Positions 29,327 through 38,812 of a stretch of 64,000 nt of DNA are shown one piece after another (positions within the stretch are counted from its first letter, which is position 1; every line of letters starts with the position of its first letter). A program made the translations under genes and the position numbers. Under the pieces are notes generated by a model that saw only the letters and a list, made by a program, of their open reading frames with translations, did not search any database and was not told where the DNA came from. The DNA is from Bacteroidales bacterium (GTDB taxonomy: Bacteria; Bacteroidota; Bacteroidia; Bacteroidales; P3), in the NCBI GenBank assembly GCA_017469625.1, contig JAFUGA010000018.1:229629-293628 (forward strand), in the 5' to 3' direction.

Positions 29327-30811
29327 TTAGTTTCTTTTTTCAGGTATTTCATCTACATTTCTATATATAAGTAGAGGTAAATTTCTGTTATGCCTATTTA
29401 TTTTCTGCATAAGTTGGTCTAAAGTATTAGGATAAATGGTCGTTTCATACTCTAAATTCTCTGCATATTTTTTTACATATTCTTTTCTCTCTTCTAAATT
29501 CACCGAATCCACAAATATTATAAACGCCGGCACTGTATCGCATACAAGATTGGTATCTTTTATAACGTTGTACTGTCTTATATCTCCGCCCGCATAAGTA
29601 CGAGGCAGATGTGTATTTCTATGATTTACACGGTCTTCCACTATAAAAGCGTGTGCTGTATCATTGTATTTTCTTAGGTATTTCATACTCTCCACTCTTG
29701 CACTTTTAGAATAATGCACCGTAACGGGAATAAGAAGTATTACATTTATAGCAATAGAAATTTTCAAACAGACTTTGAAAACTTTTTTCAACTTTACTCG
29801 GTTTGCATGCTTAATAAAAAATTCATTTACCCCTATTACACCCAATATAACTATGAAAGGAAGAATAGGGAATATAAAACGCTCTTGTTTATTTGGGAAA
29901 ATGCTGTGAAACAACAAGAAACAGAAAGAAGGAAGAAAGACAAACAAACGTTTATATCCGTAAAAATATCCGAAAAAAATGAAAACACTCAATGGAGGTA
30001 CCAAAACACCAAGTACAACTCCTATATAATTAAAGAAACCTCCTGTAATATAGTCTTTTGAGTGTGTTGCGTTGTAGGTAATGTAGCCAAGCATTTCTGC
30101 AAACGGTTTTTTCCACATAAATATATCCGTTATCTGTGAAAGACAGAAAGTTATAATAAGGGCAATACTCCATATAACTGCTTGTTTATATTGTTTGTAG
30201 ATAAGCATAGCCAAGCCAAAACCACCAATGAAAAATATGACTTGATAACGAAAAGCAAAAGCCAAACCCATCAATATACCAGAAAAGATAATCTCTTTTG
30301 TATTTGGCTCATTATTACGCATATACAACCATGTAGAAGAAAGCAAAAATGGTATACAAACTATTTCCACCAAATTCCTTACACTAAGCCAAGGCATACA
30401 CCAAAGCAAAGATAGAAACCAAGCCACATAGTTTGAAATCTTCTTATCGTTTGACAGTCTGTAAGTTATCTTATATGAAAAATATATAGTAAGCAAAGAA
30501 AACAATGCATGCACAATTCTAACCACATACATCTGAGAATTTAGAGAAACTATACCAATGAATTTCAACAACTTAAAAAAGAAATACATTATAGCAGGAT
30601 AGGTAAGAGAATGACCTTGTGGTCCATCTACAAACCAATATTGATAATCATGTCCATCTACCATTGAACGAGAAGATTCTATGATTAGAAAATGGTCATC
30701 GTGCATTCCGTAACCTTGTGAAAATATAGCACTTACAAGTCTTAGAATAAGTGCAACAAAAAGTATAACTTTCAAAGGTTGTTTGTCATAATATTCTTTT
30801 AATTTTTTCAT
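29327..30811 (-). CDS. GT22-like (Alg9/PIG-B type) membrane mannosyltransferase
   Basis: 494 residues from the ATG at 30811 (MKKLKEYYDKQ); an in-frame TTG two codons upstream is less likely. Many TM helices. First luminal loop has GYGMHDDHF, like the HPDEHF motif of GT22 dolichol-phosphate-mannose transferases, and a later FPNKQERFIFPILP matches the HKEERF(L/I)xP signature of that family. Expected to add a sugar from a polyprenyl-phosphate donor to an envelope glycan. A soluble C-terminal part of about 100 residues follows the last helix. A single repeat unit lies 25 nt upstream of the start. Confidence 0.72.
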   Translation of the reverse strand: MKKLKEYYDKQPLKVILFVALILRLVSAIFSQGYGMHDDHFLIIESSRSMVDGHDYQYWFVDGPQGHSLTYPAIMYFFFKLLKFIGIVSLNSQMYVVRIVHALFSLLTIYFSYKITYRLSNDKKISNYVAWFLSLLWCMPWLSVRNLVEIVCIPFLLSSTWLYMRNNEPNTKEIIFSGILMGLAFAFRYQVIFFIGGFGLAMLIYKQYKQAVIWSIALIITFCLSQITDIFMWKKPFAEMLGYITYNATHSKDYITGGFFNYIGVVLGVLVPPLSVFIFFGYFYGYKRLFVFLPSFCFLLFHSIFPNKQERFIFPILPFIVILGVIGVNEFFIKHANRVKLKKVFKVCLKISIAINVILLIPVTVHYSKSARVESMKYLRKYNDTAHAFIVEDRVNHRNTHLPRTYAGGDIRQYNVIKDTNLVCDTVPAFIIFVDSVNLEERKEYVKKYAENLEYETTIYPNTLDQLMQKINRHNRNLPLLIYRNVDEIPEKRN

Positions 30812-30835
30812 AATCAAGATTTAATATTATATTTC

Positions 30836-30856
30836 TATCTCTTTGTTTTCAATTGA
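30836..30856. repeat. Orphan 21-bp unit before the GT22-like gene
   Basis: TATCTC, TTT, GTTTTC, then AATTGA: one recognisable unit 190 bp left of array 4. That distance is nine periods plus 1 bp, which suggests it is the far edge of a once longer array whose middle decayed. Confidence 0.55.
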
Positions 30857-31025
30857 AAAAAGGTAATGATTTTATTCTAAAATTCCATTAAATCATTTCC
30901 ATTTTCCTATATTTTCAAACCAAAATTTGCAATTTTTAACACATAATCAACAAATTTTAACACACTTTTTTATTCTATTTTCACACAAATTTATTCTAAT
31001 CTTCCACCTCTTTACTTTAATTTTC

Positions 31026-31235
31026 TAAAACTTTGTTTCACTCTCACGAAACTTTGTTTTAATTTCGTAGAACTTTGTTTTAGAATTCTATCTCTTTGTT
31101 TTATTTTTCTAAAACTTGATTCTAATTTTCTATCTCTTCGTTTCAGTCTTGTAGAACTTTGTTTTAGATTTCTATCTCTTTGTTTTAATTTTCTAAAACT
31201 TTGTTTCGCTACAGTAGAACTTTATTTTATTTTCG
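31026..31235. repeat. 21-bp modular array 4 (10 units)
   Basis: The longest array: ten exact 21-nt units from 31026, centres TTT except TTG at 31110 and TTC at 31131, so all ten point the same way. Left arms: TAAAAC, CGAAAC, TAGAAC, TATCTC, TAAAAC, TATCTC, TAGAAC, TATCTC, TAAAAC, TAGAAC. Two decayed units in phase precede it (30984-31004 and 31005-31025; about 16 and 17 of 21 bases match). Flanking genes both run on the minus strand. Confidence 0.96.
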
Positions 31236-31319
31236 TCTTTTCAAAAAAAATTAAATGACTTTAAATATTCACATCTCCCCTTTCAAACTTTGTTTTCTAT
31301 AATTCTATTTATATGATTA

Positions 31320-31356
31320 CAAAAAATGCTTGAGCAAGTTCATTCTCACTCAAGCA
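31320..31356 (-). terminator. Intrinsic terminator after rny
   Basis: On the minus strand TGCTTGAG pairs with CTCAAGCA (31349-31356 with 31327-31334), then six T. Sits 22 nt past the rny stop. Confidence 0.85.
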
Positions 31357-31378
31357 TATATTGGATTATGATTACAAT

Positions 31379-32920
31379 TTATTTTGCATAATTAACAGCC
31401 CTTGTTTCTCTAATAACGGTAACCTTAATCATACCAGGGAATACCATTTCTGTTTGAATACGTTTAGACAAATCAAAAGATAGTTGAGTGGCTTCTTGGT
31501 CTGAAATCTTATCTGCTGCAACTATTACTCTAAGTTCTCTACCTGCCTGAATAGCATAAGTTTTCAAAACTCCGTTGTAAGACATTGCCATTTCTTCTAA
31601 CTTGTTTAGTCTGTTTATGTAGGCTTCAACTACTTCTCTTCTCGCACCAGGTCTTGCTCCAGATATAGCATCGCAAACCTGAACTATAGGTGCATAAAGA
31701 CTTGTCATTTCCATCTCATCGTGATGTGCTCCTATAGCGTTGCAAATCTCTGGTTTCTCTTTGTATTTCTCAGCCAACTTCATACCTAAAAGAGCATGTG
31801 GAAGTTCAGGTTCATCATCTGGCACCTTACCTATATCATGTAACAAACCAGCTCTTTTTGCTATCTTTGGATTTAGTCCTAATTCGGCAGCCATTGTAGC
31901 ACAAAGATTGGCAACTTCTCTTGAGTGCTGAAGTAGGTTTTGACCGTATGAAGAACGAAACTTCATCTTACCTACCATTCTAACTAATTCGTGGTGAAGA
32001 TTTACTATTCCAAGGTCTATACAAGCACGTTTACCTATTTCTATTACTTCTTGTTCTACTTGTTTCTTTGTTTTGGCAACTATCTCTTCTATTCTTGCAG
32101 GATGTATTCTACCATCTGTTACAAGTTTATGCAAAGATAGACGTGCGACTTCCCTTCTTACAGGGTCAAAACAAGAAAGTAATATAGCATCTGGTGAATC
32201 GTCTATTATAACCTCTACTCCTGTAAGATTTTCTAAAGTACGTATGTTTCTACCTTCTCTACCTATAATCCTACCTTTTATTTCTTCGTCCTCAAGGTTA
32301 AATACAGATACTGTGTTTTCTATGGCCGTTTCAGCAGCTGTTCGTTGTATGGATTCTATAACTATTTTCTTGGCTTGTTGATTTGCTGTCATTTTAGCCT
32401 CTTCTACTATCTCCATCACCTTTCCCATAGCATCGCTTTTGGCTTCTTCGGTTAAGGTTTCTATAAGTTGAGCTTTGGCTTCTTCGGCACTAAGTCCAGC
32501 AATCTGTTCCAACTTTTGAACGCTGTCTTGATAAGCTTTCTCTACTTCTTGTTGTCTAATGGTAAGACGTTCTGCTTGTTTCTTTAGTTGTTCTTTTGCA
32601 AGGTTGAATTCTTGTCCCTTTTTCTTAAGTTCTTCTACTTCTTTGTTGAAAGATTGTTCTTTTTGACGAAGTTTGTTTTCATTCTGTTGAACACGGTTAT
32701 TTCTTTCTTGACACTCTTTTTCGTGTTCTGCTTTCAGTTGAAGAAACTTTTCCTTTGCCTGAAGCATCTTTTCTTTTTTCAAGATTTCGGCTTTATCTTC
32801 CGCTTCTTTAATCATGGCTTCACTCTTTTTCATAAGAGTAGAACGCATCTTGGTAGTAGCCAACAATATTCCTAAACCAAAGGCTACAATTGCGATAATA
32901 ATATACAATACTACTGTCAT
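31379..32920 (-). CDS. rny: Ribonuclease Y
   Basis: 513 residues. Membrane-anchored endoribonuclease of mRNA turnover. Seen: N-terminal TM helix (about 3-22), a long Lys/Glu/Gln-rich coiled coil (to about 190), KH domain with [15 protein letters not shown], and an HD domain with [10 protein letters not shown] and AIGAHHDE. Length is normal. The gap to zapA upstream contains a probable 6S RNA on the same strand. Confidence 0.96.
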   Translation of the reverse strand: MTVVLYIIIAIVAFGLGILLATTKMRSTLMKKSEAMIKEAEDKAEILKKEKMLQAKEKFLQLKAEHEKECQERNNRVQQNENKLRQKEQSFNKEVEELKKKGQEFNLAKEQLKKQAERLTIRQQEVEKAYQDSVQKLEQIAGLSAEEAKAQLIETLTEEAKSDAMGKVMEIVEEAKMTANQQAKKIVIESIQRTAAETAIENTVSVFNLEDEEIKGRIIGREGRNIRTLENLTGVEVIIDDSPDAILLSCFDPVRREVARLSLHKLVTDGRIHPARIEEIVAKTKKQVEQEVIEIGKRACIDLGIVNLHHELVRMVGKMKFRSSYGQNLLQHSREVANLCATMAAELGLNPKIAKRAGLLHDIGKVPDDEPELPHALLGMKLAEKYKEKPEICNAIGAHHDEMEMTSLYAPIVQVCDAISGARPGARREVVEAYINRLNKLEEMAMSYNGVLKTYAIQAGRELRVIVAADKISDQEATQLSFDLSKRIQTEMVFPGMIKVTVIRETRAVNYAK

Positions 32921-32989
32921 AATGTTTGTTTTATCATTATCGGAGGTTAGAGAATATGAAATAAATAATTAAAACGAAAAGAAAAAAAA

Positions 32990-33183
32990 CTGCACCGCAA
33001 TCTTGGGCATAGGAGTTTAGCGCAAAACCCTATTATGAAAGATTTGGGGGCCTGCCAACATCAATCTTCCACTGTCCAAAAGGACTCCCGAAGGAGTGAG
33101 GCCTGATTTCCTTTGACCCGAGGCTTACCCGTTTTTGTGTATTAACTGTTGAGTTTGCGAACTGTTACCCAAACTCGGTGCAG
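32990..33183 (-). ncRNA. ssrS: 6S RNA (probable)
   Basis: About 194 nt on the minus strand. Closing stem CTGCACCG (33176-33183) with CGGTGCAG (32990-32997) is perfect over 8 bp, followed at the 3' end by eight T (terminator-like). The apical part has ACTCC-TTCG-GGAGT (33084-33097), a UUCG tetraloop stem, beside GTCC-AAAA-GGAC. GC content is far above its surroundings. Location next to zapA matches the classic ssrS neighbourhood in other bacteria. The central bubble was not modelled, and no clear TAnnTTTG box was found upstream. Confidence 0.75.
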
Positions 33184-33244
33184 TGTATATTATTCAATAA
33201 TTCAAATAACGTTTCTCATTTCTATATCTTCATCAAAAAAAACT

Positions 33245-33538
33245 TCATATTGAGTTTATTTTATCCAAAAATTCTTTTATCCTCAATGCTTTTTGATAAT
33301 CTTCCCCTACACTATCATTCAATCTTTTTTCTGTCTTTAAGTTTGAAACCATAGTTTGCAAAAGCACCATAACCATCAAATCTTGTTTGTCTCTGTAAGC
33401 CTTTCTGCTCGCATAGGCTGCCATAGTTTTGTTTATAGTATCAGAAGCCTGTTCAAATATTTTGACATCATCTTGTTTAACCATAACATCATAGTTTCTT
33501 TGGGCTATCTGTAGTGTTATTGCAACTTTTTCATCCAT
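33245..33538 (-). CDS. zapA: Cell division protein ZapA-like
   Basis: 97 residues. FtsZ-ring associated protein: N-terminal beta part (MDEKVAITLQIAQRNYDVMVKQDD) followed by the long helix that forms the coiled coil (KIFEQASDTINKTMAAYASRKAYRDKQDLMVMVLLQTMVSNL). The start overlaps the end of the upstream coiled-coil gene by 8 nt, so they are translationally coupled. Confidence 0.85.
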   Translation of the reverse strand: MDEKVAITLQIAQRNYDVMVKQDDVKIFEQASDTINKTMAAYASRKAYRDKQDLMVMVLLQTMVSNLKTEKRLNDSVGEDYQKALRIKEFLDKINSI

Positions 33539-33860
33539 TGACCTCTAATTTATTATCATTATTTTTTGATGATACAACAGCAATGCTTTTATCTATTTTT
33601 TCTATTAACTCGTCTATTATCTTTATGTATTCAGTAACTTCCGAAGGTTTATTTATAAATTTATTTTGTTTTAATTCTTTTAAATCTCTGTTTTCTTTTT
33701 CTAACAATTCGTTTTTGTTTTCAATCTCTGCTATTTTGATATTCAATTTTTCTATCTGCTCTTCTCTCTCTGCATTCTTTATCATCTCTTTCTGCAATCT
33801 CTCTGCCAAAACAAAAATCCTTTGTTCTACTTCAGACAATATCTCAGACAGATTCTCCAT
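33531..33860 (-). CDS. Small coiled-coil protein upstream of zapA
   Basis: 109 residues, almost entirely heptad coiled coil (residues about 5-70, rich in Glu, Lys, Leu, Ile) with a second helix about 75-95. No signal peptide. Overlap with zapA and the coiled-coil nature suggest a ZapB-like partner in division, but sequence similarity to ZapB cannot be asserted. It has its own promoter box 23 nt upstream and leads the zapA cluster. Confidence 0.75.
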   Translation of the reverse strand: MENLSEILSEVEQRIFVLAERLQKEMIKNAEREEQIEKLNIKIAEIENKNELLEKENRDLKELKQNKFINKPSEVTEYIKIIDELIEKIDKSIAVVSSKNNDNKLEVNG

Positions 33861-33882
33861 TTAATATCAAAATTTCTTTTTG

Positions 33883-33890
33883 CAAATTTA
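33883..33890 (-). promoter_or_regulatory. -7 promoter box (TAAATTTG) for the coiled-coil/zapA operon
   Basis: Exact TAnnTTTG match on the minus strand, 22 nt from the ATG at 33860. Confidence 0.65.
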
Positions 33891-33929
33891 AAACAAAATT
33901 TTATAAAATAGTCCTTTTTTAATATTTTT

Positions 33930-35138
33930 TTATTCTATAGGCAAATCGTGTCCCATTCTTTCCTTTTTAGTAACCAAATAATTATGATTATAATGATTTG
34001 GTGCTATAACGATAGGAACTGTTTCGGATATTTTGATACCAAAGCCTTCCAACCCTACTCTTTTCAGTGGATTATTGGTCATAAGTTTCAAATTCGTTGC
34101 ATTCATATCTCTTAATATTTGGGCACCTATACCATAATTTCTTTCATCAGGTTTAAATCCTAAAGCCACGTTTGCATCTACAGTATCCATACCCTGTTCT
34201 TGCAAATGGTATGCGTGAAGTTTGTTTATAAGACCTATACCTCTACCCTCTTGGTTCATATAAACAATAAGCCCTTTTCCTGCCTTTTCTATTGTTTCCA
34301 TAGCAGTATGAAGTTGGTCTCCACAATCGCATTTCATACTTCCAAATATATCTCCTGTAGCACAGCATGAATGAACTCTACAAAGCACTGCTTCATCTTT
34401 TTCCCACTCTCCTTTTTTCAATACAAGGTGAGTAAGACCGTTATTTGTTTGAGTATATGCTATAAGTTTGAAAGTTCCCCACTGTGTAGGCAAAGTTACT
34501 TCCTCTTCTTTATGTATAAGAGTTTCGTGTTCCAAACGATATGCTATCAAATCCTTTATAGTGATTATCTTTAGATTATGTTTTTTACCGAACTCTATAA
34601 GTTGAGGCATTCTTGCCATAGTGCCGTCTTCGTTCATTATCTCCATAAGACAGCCTGCTGGATACATACCTGTAAGTTTGCAAAGGTCAACAACGGCTTC
34701 TGTATGACCTGCACGCTTTAGTACTCCTTCATCTTGAGCATACAAAGGATTGATATGACCCGGACGACCAAAATCTGAAGGTTTTGCTTCTGGGTTTGCC
34801 AACCACTGTATAGTCGCTGCTCTGTCCTGTGCTGAAACCCCTGTAGTACAACCCTCAAGTTTATCTACCGTAACTGTAAAAGGAGTACCCAACATAGAAG
34901 TATTATCTATTACTTGATGTGGAAGGTCAAGTTCTTTGCACCTTGACAAAGTAACGGGAGCGCACAATACACCTCTGGCGTTTATCAACATAAAATTAAC
35001 CTTTTCAGGTGTTATTTTTTCTGCTGCTATTACCAAATCGCCCTCATTTTCCCTGTCCTCGTCATCTACAACTATAAGAAAATTACCTTTCTTAAATTCC
35101 TCTAATCCTTCTTCTATTGTGTTTATCTTAGTATTCAT
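33930..35138 (-). CDS. ribBA: Bifunctional DHBP synthase / GTP cyclohydrolase II
   Basis: 402 residues; provides both starting steps of riboflavin synthesis. Residues 1 to about 200 are 3,4-dihydroxy-2-butanone-4-phosphate synthase ([28 protein letters not shown]); the rest is GTP cyclohydrolase II with zinc cysteines in [21 protein letters not shown] and the NQEGRGIGL motif. Both halves look complete. No FMN riboswitch was recognised in the short leader. Confidence 0.96.
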   Translation of the reverse strand: MNTKINTIEEGLEEFKKGNFLIVVDDEDRENEGDLVIAAEKITPEKVNFMLINARGVLCAPVTLSRCKELDLPHQVIDNTSMLGTPFTVTVDKLEGCTTGVSAQDRAATIQWLANPEAKPSDFGRPGHINPLYAQDEGVLKRAGHTEAVVDLCKLTGMYPAGCLMEIMNEDGTMARMPQLIEFGKKHNLKIITIKDLIAYRLEHETLIHKEEEVTLPTQWGTFKLIAYTQTNNGLTHLVLKKGEWEKDEAVLCRVHSCCATGDIFGSMKCDCGDQLHTAMETIEKAGKGLIVYMNQEGRGIGLINKLHAYHLQEQGMDTVDANVALGFKPDERNYGIGAQILRDMNATNLKLMTNNPLKRVGLEGFGIKISETVPIVIAPNHYNHNYLVTKKERMGHDLPIE

Positions 35139-35176
35139 TATAAAAGTATAATATTAAAATTCCATAAATTATTTTG

Positions 35177-35184
35177 CAAAGATA
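35177..35184 (-). promoter_or_regulatory. -7 promoter box (TATCTTTG) for ribBA
   Basis: Exact TAnnTTTG match on the minus strand, 38 nt before the ATG at 35138. Confidence 0.75.
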
Positions 35185-35238
35185 ATAAAACTTTTGTTTA
35201 AATAATACATTTTTTTCATTCTTTGTATTTTTTTGTTG

Positions 35239-35246
35239 TATCTTTG
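35239..35246 (+). promoter_or_regulatory. -7 promoter box (TATCTTTG) for the LysE-family gene
   Basis: Exact TAnnTTTG match 42 nt before the ATG at 35289. Confidence 0.75.
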
Positions 35247-35288
35247 CAAAAAATTCAAGTATAGCATCAATAAAATAAAAGAAAGTAT

Positions 35289-35942
35289 ATGCCTTTATTT
35301 CATATAGTAACACAGGGTGTTTTGTTTGGTTTGACTCTTTCGTTAATGGTCGGACCTGCTTTCTTTTCGCTATTGCAAACAAGTATTTCCAAAGGATTTC
35401 GTTCAGGTTCACATTTAGCATTAGGTATTTCGGCAAGCGATGTTCTTATGGTGTTTGTGGCTTGGTATGGTTTGTCTACTTTTTTTGAGAATGACAAAGC
35501 CAGAGATATTGTTTCTGTGGTCGGTGGTATAGTTATAATAATTTTCGGTTTATATACAGCCACCAGAAGACACGTTACACCAAAAGCAAGAACTAAGATG
35601 GTGAATAACAATGGTTTTCTATTCAAACATTTAGGTCAAGGGTTTATTTTCAATATAGCAAACCCGGGTACATGGCTTTATTGGTTGATACCTATAGGCG
35701 TTGCAAATCAATACAACAAAAGTTTTGAACAGATTATCTTTTTAGTGTCAATACTTGTTACAAATCTGTTGATGGATTTGATTAAATGTGCTATTGCAAA
35801 CGAACTTAAACGTTTTCTTACCGATAATGTAATAACTATTATAAACAGGATAGTAGGTTGCATACTTATAGTTTTCGGACTATACTTAGCCATTACAGTT
35901 TTTATACCTGAACCCCCTATTATAAACAATCTTCACCAATAA
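35289..35942 (+). CDS. LysE/RhtB-family exporter
   Basis: 217 residues, six predicted TM helices. Starts with the LysE pattern FLFGLTLSLMVGPAFFSLLQTSISKGFRSG-like loop (here GVLFGLTLSLMVGPAFF), with a conserved NPGTWLYWL in TM4. The family exports amino acids or related small molecules; the substrate is not predictable. Intrinsic terminator follows. Confidence 0.85.
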   Translation: MPLFHIVTQGVLFGLTLSLMVGPAFFSLLQTSISKGFRSGSHLALGISASDVLMVFVAWYGLSTFFENDKARDIVSVVGGIVIIIFGLYTATRRHVTPKARTKMVNNNGFLFKHLGQGFIFNIANPGTWLYWLIPIGVANQYNKSFEQIIFLVSILVTNLLMDLIKCAIANELKRFLTDNVITIINRIVGCILIVFGLYLAITVFIPEPPIINNLHQ

Positions 35943-35950
35943 TTTATACA

Positions 35951-35977
35951 AAGAAAAGTTGTGCAACTTTTCTTTTT
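35951..35977 (+). terminator. Intrinsic terminator after the LysE-family gene
   Basis: 10-bp stem AAGAAAAGTT with AACTTTTCTT around GTGC, then a T run ending at 35977. Nine nt after the stop. Confidence 0.8.
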
Positions 35978-36027
35978 CACAAAAACTTTATTTCTTTTAG
36001 GAAGTTAAAGACCTAAATTTCCTCCAA

Positions 36028-36153
36028 TAAAACAAAGTTTTAATTTCGTAGAACTTGATTCTAATTTTCTAAAACAAAGTTCTACGTTTCTAAAACAAAG
36101 AGATAGAAAATTAAAACAAAGTTCTATAAAAATGAAACAAAGTTTTATTTTCA
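36028..36153. repeat. 21-bp modular array 5 (6 units)
   Basis: Six units from 36028; centres AAA, TTG, AAA, AAA, AAA, AAA. Right arms GTTTTA, ATTCTA, GTTCTA, GAGATA, GTTCTA, GTTTTA. Lies after the LysE terminator and 300 bp before flavodoxin, both on the plus strand. Confidence 0.94.
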
Positions 36154-36398
36154 CATACCTACAATAACTTATTTTCAACATAAAACCCCTTTTTTCGTTA
36201 CAAAAACCAACAAAACTAAGGCAAGACAATAGGAAAAATAGAACAGTTTTCTAAAAAAATCACAAGAAAAATACCATATTTTTGTATAAAAAATTTAAGA
36301 ATTACATTAAAAATCTATTGTCAGAAAATGCAACTATACCCACTTTTAAGTATTCATTTTCATCTTTTTAGAGTATTGTAGTATATAAAAATTGTATA
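36154..36398. other. AT-rich spacer between array 5 and flavodoxin
   Basis: 245 bases with no open frame, hairpin or repeat that I can support. It leads to the flavodoxin promoter. Confidence 0.5.
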
Positions 36399-36406
36399 TA
36401 ATTTTG
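36399..36406 (+). promoter_or_regulatory. -7 promoter box (TAATTTTG) for flavodoxin
   Basis: Exact TAnnTTTG match 48 nt before the ATG at 36455. Confidence 0.75.
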
Positions 36407-36454
36407 CAAACATAAATTTATACAAGTTAATAACTAAAAAAGAAAAATAGAACA

Positions 36455-36961
36455 ATGAAAAAGACGTGCATTATTTACGGTTCCACAACAGGAACATGCG
36501 AAAACCTTGCAAACAGAATAGCGGAGAAATTGGGTATAAACTCAAACGATGTTATAAATGTTAGCAATCTAAAAGCCGAAGTAATAAGCCTTTACGACAA
36601 TTTCATACTTGGAACTTCTACTTGGGGAAGTGGAGATTTGCAAGACGATTGGTACGACCAAGGATTAAAGATTTTCAAAAACAACGATTTGAAAGACAAG
36701 ACTATAGCCTTATTTGGTTGTGGAGATAGTGCATCATACGGCGACACATTCTGCTCTGGACTATTTGAACTATATGACACAGTGAAACAAAGTGGTGCTA
36801 CAGTTATAGGAAGTGTAGATAGCGATGATTACAACTTTGAAGCATCTTCGGCTGTTATCAATGGAGAGTTTGTAGGTTTGGTTTTGGACGAAGAAAACGA
36901 AAGCGACAAAACAGAAGACCGTATAAACAAGTGGATAGACGAAATAAAAAATAAACTATAA
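36455..36961 (+). CDS. fldA: Flavodoxin
   Basis: 168 residues, long-chain flavodoxin. FMN phosphate loop YGSTTGTCENLA (9-20), the W loop around LGTSTWGSGDLQDDW, and the second loop FGCGDSASYGDTFC. Cytosolic low-potential electron carrier that replaces ferredoxin under iron limitation in many bacteria. Single gene with its own promoter and terminator. No Fur-type operator was recognised. Confidence 0.95.
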   Translation: MKKTCIIYGSTTGTCENLANRIAEKLGINSNDVINVSNLKAEVISLYDNFILGTSTWGSGDLQDDWYDQGLKIFKNNDLKDKTIALFGCGDSASYGDTFCSGLFELYDTVKQSGATVIGSVDSDDYNFEASSAVINGEFVGLVLDEENESDKTEDRINKWIDEIKNKL

Positions 36962-37024
36962 TCCTTTGTTAAACAAACATTTCTTTACTTAAACAATAAT
37001 TTGTTTTATGTTAATATTTTTTTT

Positions 37025-37062
37025 AGGTACCCCCTACTCTATCGTAACGGGTACCTTTTTTA
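37025..37062 (+). terminator. Intrinsic terminator after flavodoxin
   Basis: AGGTACCC (37025-37032) pairs with GGGTACCT (37049-37056), followed by a T run. Not bidirectional: the opposite strand lacks a T run after the stem. Confidence 0.85.
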
Positions 37063-37084
37063 TTGCTTTCTGAAAATAGTGTTC

Positions 37085-38053
37085 TTATTCTTTGAAACAG
37101 TCTATTATTTTGTCAGCCAAAACATCTGCCAACTTATAGTAAGACTCTATAGTCCAGCCTGCTACATGCGGAGAAAGGACTGTGTTTGGTATTTTAAAGA
37201 GTGCTTGCAATTCTTCTTCAGCCTGTGGACTTGGAGATGTAAGTCGTCCCAATGACATAGACTCATATTCCAACACATCTAAACCAGCCCCCAACACTTT
37301 AGAGTTTTTCAAAGCAAGAATAAGGTCTTTAAGTTTTACGACTTTGCCTCGTGATGCGTTTAGAAGGTAGAAAGGTTTTGAAAATTGGTTTATAAACTCT
37401 ATATCTACCATATAATGAGTTTCTTGAGTCAATGGAACATGCAAAGACAAAACATCGGTATAACGAAATATCTCTTGCAAAGAAACTTCTTTTGCATAAT
37501 CATCTGAATAGTTTGTCTTGTACTTGTCATAGGCTATAACATTACAATCAAACCCACTCAACCTTTTTGCAAAAGCCTGTCCCATATTGCCGTAACCTAT
37601 TATACCTATGGTCTTTCCTTTTATCTCCAATCCCCTATTTTCCTCCCTCAACCAGATACCTTGTCTTACTTGATTATCTGCAATATTTATCTTGTTGAAT
37701 AAAGATAGCAACAAACCCAAAGTATGCTCCCCTACCGCATCTCTATTTCCTTCGGGAGAGTTTAAACATTTTATATCCTTATTTTCTGCATACTCGGTAT
37801 CTATGCTATCCATTCCAGCACCACTTCTTGCTATGAAAACAAGATTAGTTGCCTTGTCTATTATCTCTCTGTCTATCTGTATTTTACTTCTAACTATAAG
37901 ACCATCATAATTTGGTATATGTTCTATAATATCTTGTTTGGTATATTCAGGGTGATAATCCACCGTAAAACCATTTGACAACAGTTTCTCTTTCAGAACA
38001 CTATGACTGTCGTCTATAAGAAGTATTTTTTTAGAATCTCGTTTCATAAACAT
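37085..38053 (-). CDS. D-isomer 2-hydroxyacid dehydrogenase (SerA/PdxB type)
   Basis: 322 residues. NAD-binding GYGNMG at 153-158, catalytic Arg in NASRGKVV, Glu in LDVLEYE and His in SPHVAGW. The 2-hydroxyacid oxidised could be 3-phosphoglycerate or another; no ACT domain is present and serC is not adjacent, so SerA is not assured. Start: ATG at 38053 or 38047 (MFMKRD). It overlaps the end of the lysozyme gene by about 20 nt and is the last gene of a three-gene operon. Confidence 0.85.
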   Translation of the reverse strand: MFMKRDSKKILLIDDSHSVLKEKLLSNGFTVDYHPEYTKQDIIEHIPNYDGLIVRSKIQIDREIIDKATNLVFIARSGAGMDSIDTEYAENKDIKCLNSPEGNRDAVGEHTLGLLLSLFNKINIADNQVRQGIWLREENRGLEIKGKTIGIIGYGNMGQAFAKRLSGFDCNVIAYDKYKTNYSDDYAKEVSLQEIFRYTDVLSLHVPLTQETHYMVDIEFINQFSKPFYLLNASRGKVVKLKDLILALKNSKVLGAGLDVLEYESMSLGRLTSPSPQAEEELQALFKIPNTVLSPHVAGWTIESYYKLADVLADKIIDCFKE

Positions 38054-38804
38054 AATCTACAAAATCGGGGTAAGAACCGTTGAAAAAATTCATATCAACG
38101 CTACCTTTAATTCCCGGTACTATACCTTTGTGAGTATATTGCCAAAAAGTCCAAGTCTTTAAACTTGGTTCTGTGCATAGTTTACAAAGCCACAAAGGAT
38201 AGTCATCAAAAGAACCTTTTATATATTTATTATATGTATTTACGTTGGTATATATTATAGGTTTACATTTATAATGTTTTTCAAGTTGAAGAAGACATTT
38301 CAGAAGATGATTTTGTATCTGATTGTGAGAAACACTACTAAACCTATTACCATAAGACAATTCAAAATCAACTACAGGAGGCAAATCGTTATCCTCTAAC
38401 TTCACCGTGTTTATAAAGTTATCTGCCTGAATTTTTCCGTCTTTATTAAATCTGTAAAACAAATATGCACCTGTTATTATGTTGTTTGCTTTGGCTTTCT
38501 TCCAATTTTTGTCAAAATTTTTATCTACAAAATCCTCACCTTCCGTTGCTTTCATAAAGGCAAACGAGATATTGCTTTCGCTAACCAATTGCCAATCTAT
38601 ATCGCCTTGATGAGATGAAATATCTATACCTACTACAGGGTATTTATTGTAGTTTATCCCTAAAGTAGGACAAGCATAATATTTTCTGTAATAATCTCTG
38701 CCATAAATATATGCAACACTTACAAGTATGCAAAGAAATATCAATGCACAGGAAATAAATAAGATTTTTTTTGCTTTATTGTTTTTTCGTTTCTTAGTCA
38801 TCAA
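38031..38804 (-). CDS. Membrane-anchored GH25 lysozyme
   Basis: 257 residues. Lys-rich N-terminus, one TM segment (about 14-34), then a GH25 muramidase domain: VGIDISSHQGDIDW (D61 start motif), PPVVDFELS (D146, E148 catalytic), and the closing FWQYTHKGIVPGIKGSVDMNFF. Should cut MurNAc-GlcNAc bonds from the periplasmic side. Eight nt after the lipoprotein gene and overlapping the dehydrogenase. Confidence 0.9.
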   Translation of the reverse strand: MMTKKRKNNKAKKILFISCALIFLCILVSVAYIYGRDYYRKYYACPTLGINYNKYPVVGIDISSHQGDIDWQLVSESNISFAFMKATEGEDFVDKNFDKNWKKAKANNIITGAYLFYRFNKDGKIQADNFINTVKLEDNDLPPVVDFELSYGNRFSSVSHNQIQNHLLKCLLQLEKHYKCKPIIYTNVNTYNKYIKGSFDDYPLWLCKLCTEPSLKTWTFWQYTHKGIVPGIKGSVDMNFFNGSYPDFVDYVYETRF

Positions 38805-38812
38805 AAAATATT

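Noticed and set aside
31026..31235. CRISPR array
   Set aside because: Units are contiguous with no unique spacers of 25-40 bp, repeats vary in word content, and there are no cas genes.
33930..35240. FMN riboswitch ahead of ribBA
   Set aside because: The leader from the promoter box to the ATG is only about 35 nt, too short for the aptamer, and no conserved core was seen.
35139..35288. Lysine or other amino-acid riboswitch ahead of the LysE-family gene
   Set aside because: The leader is about 36 nt and featureless.
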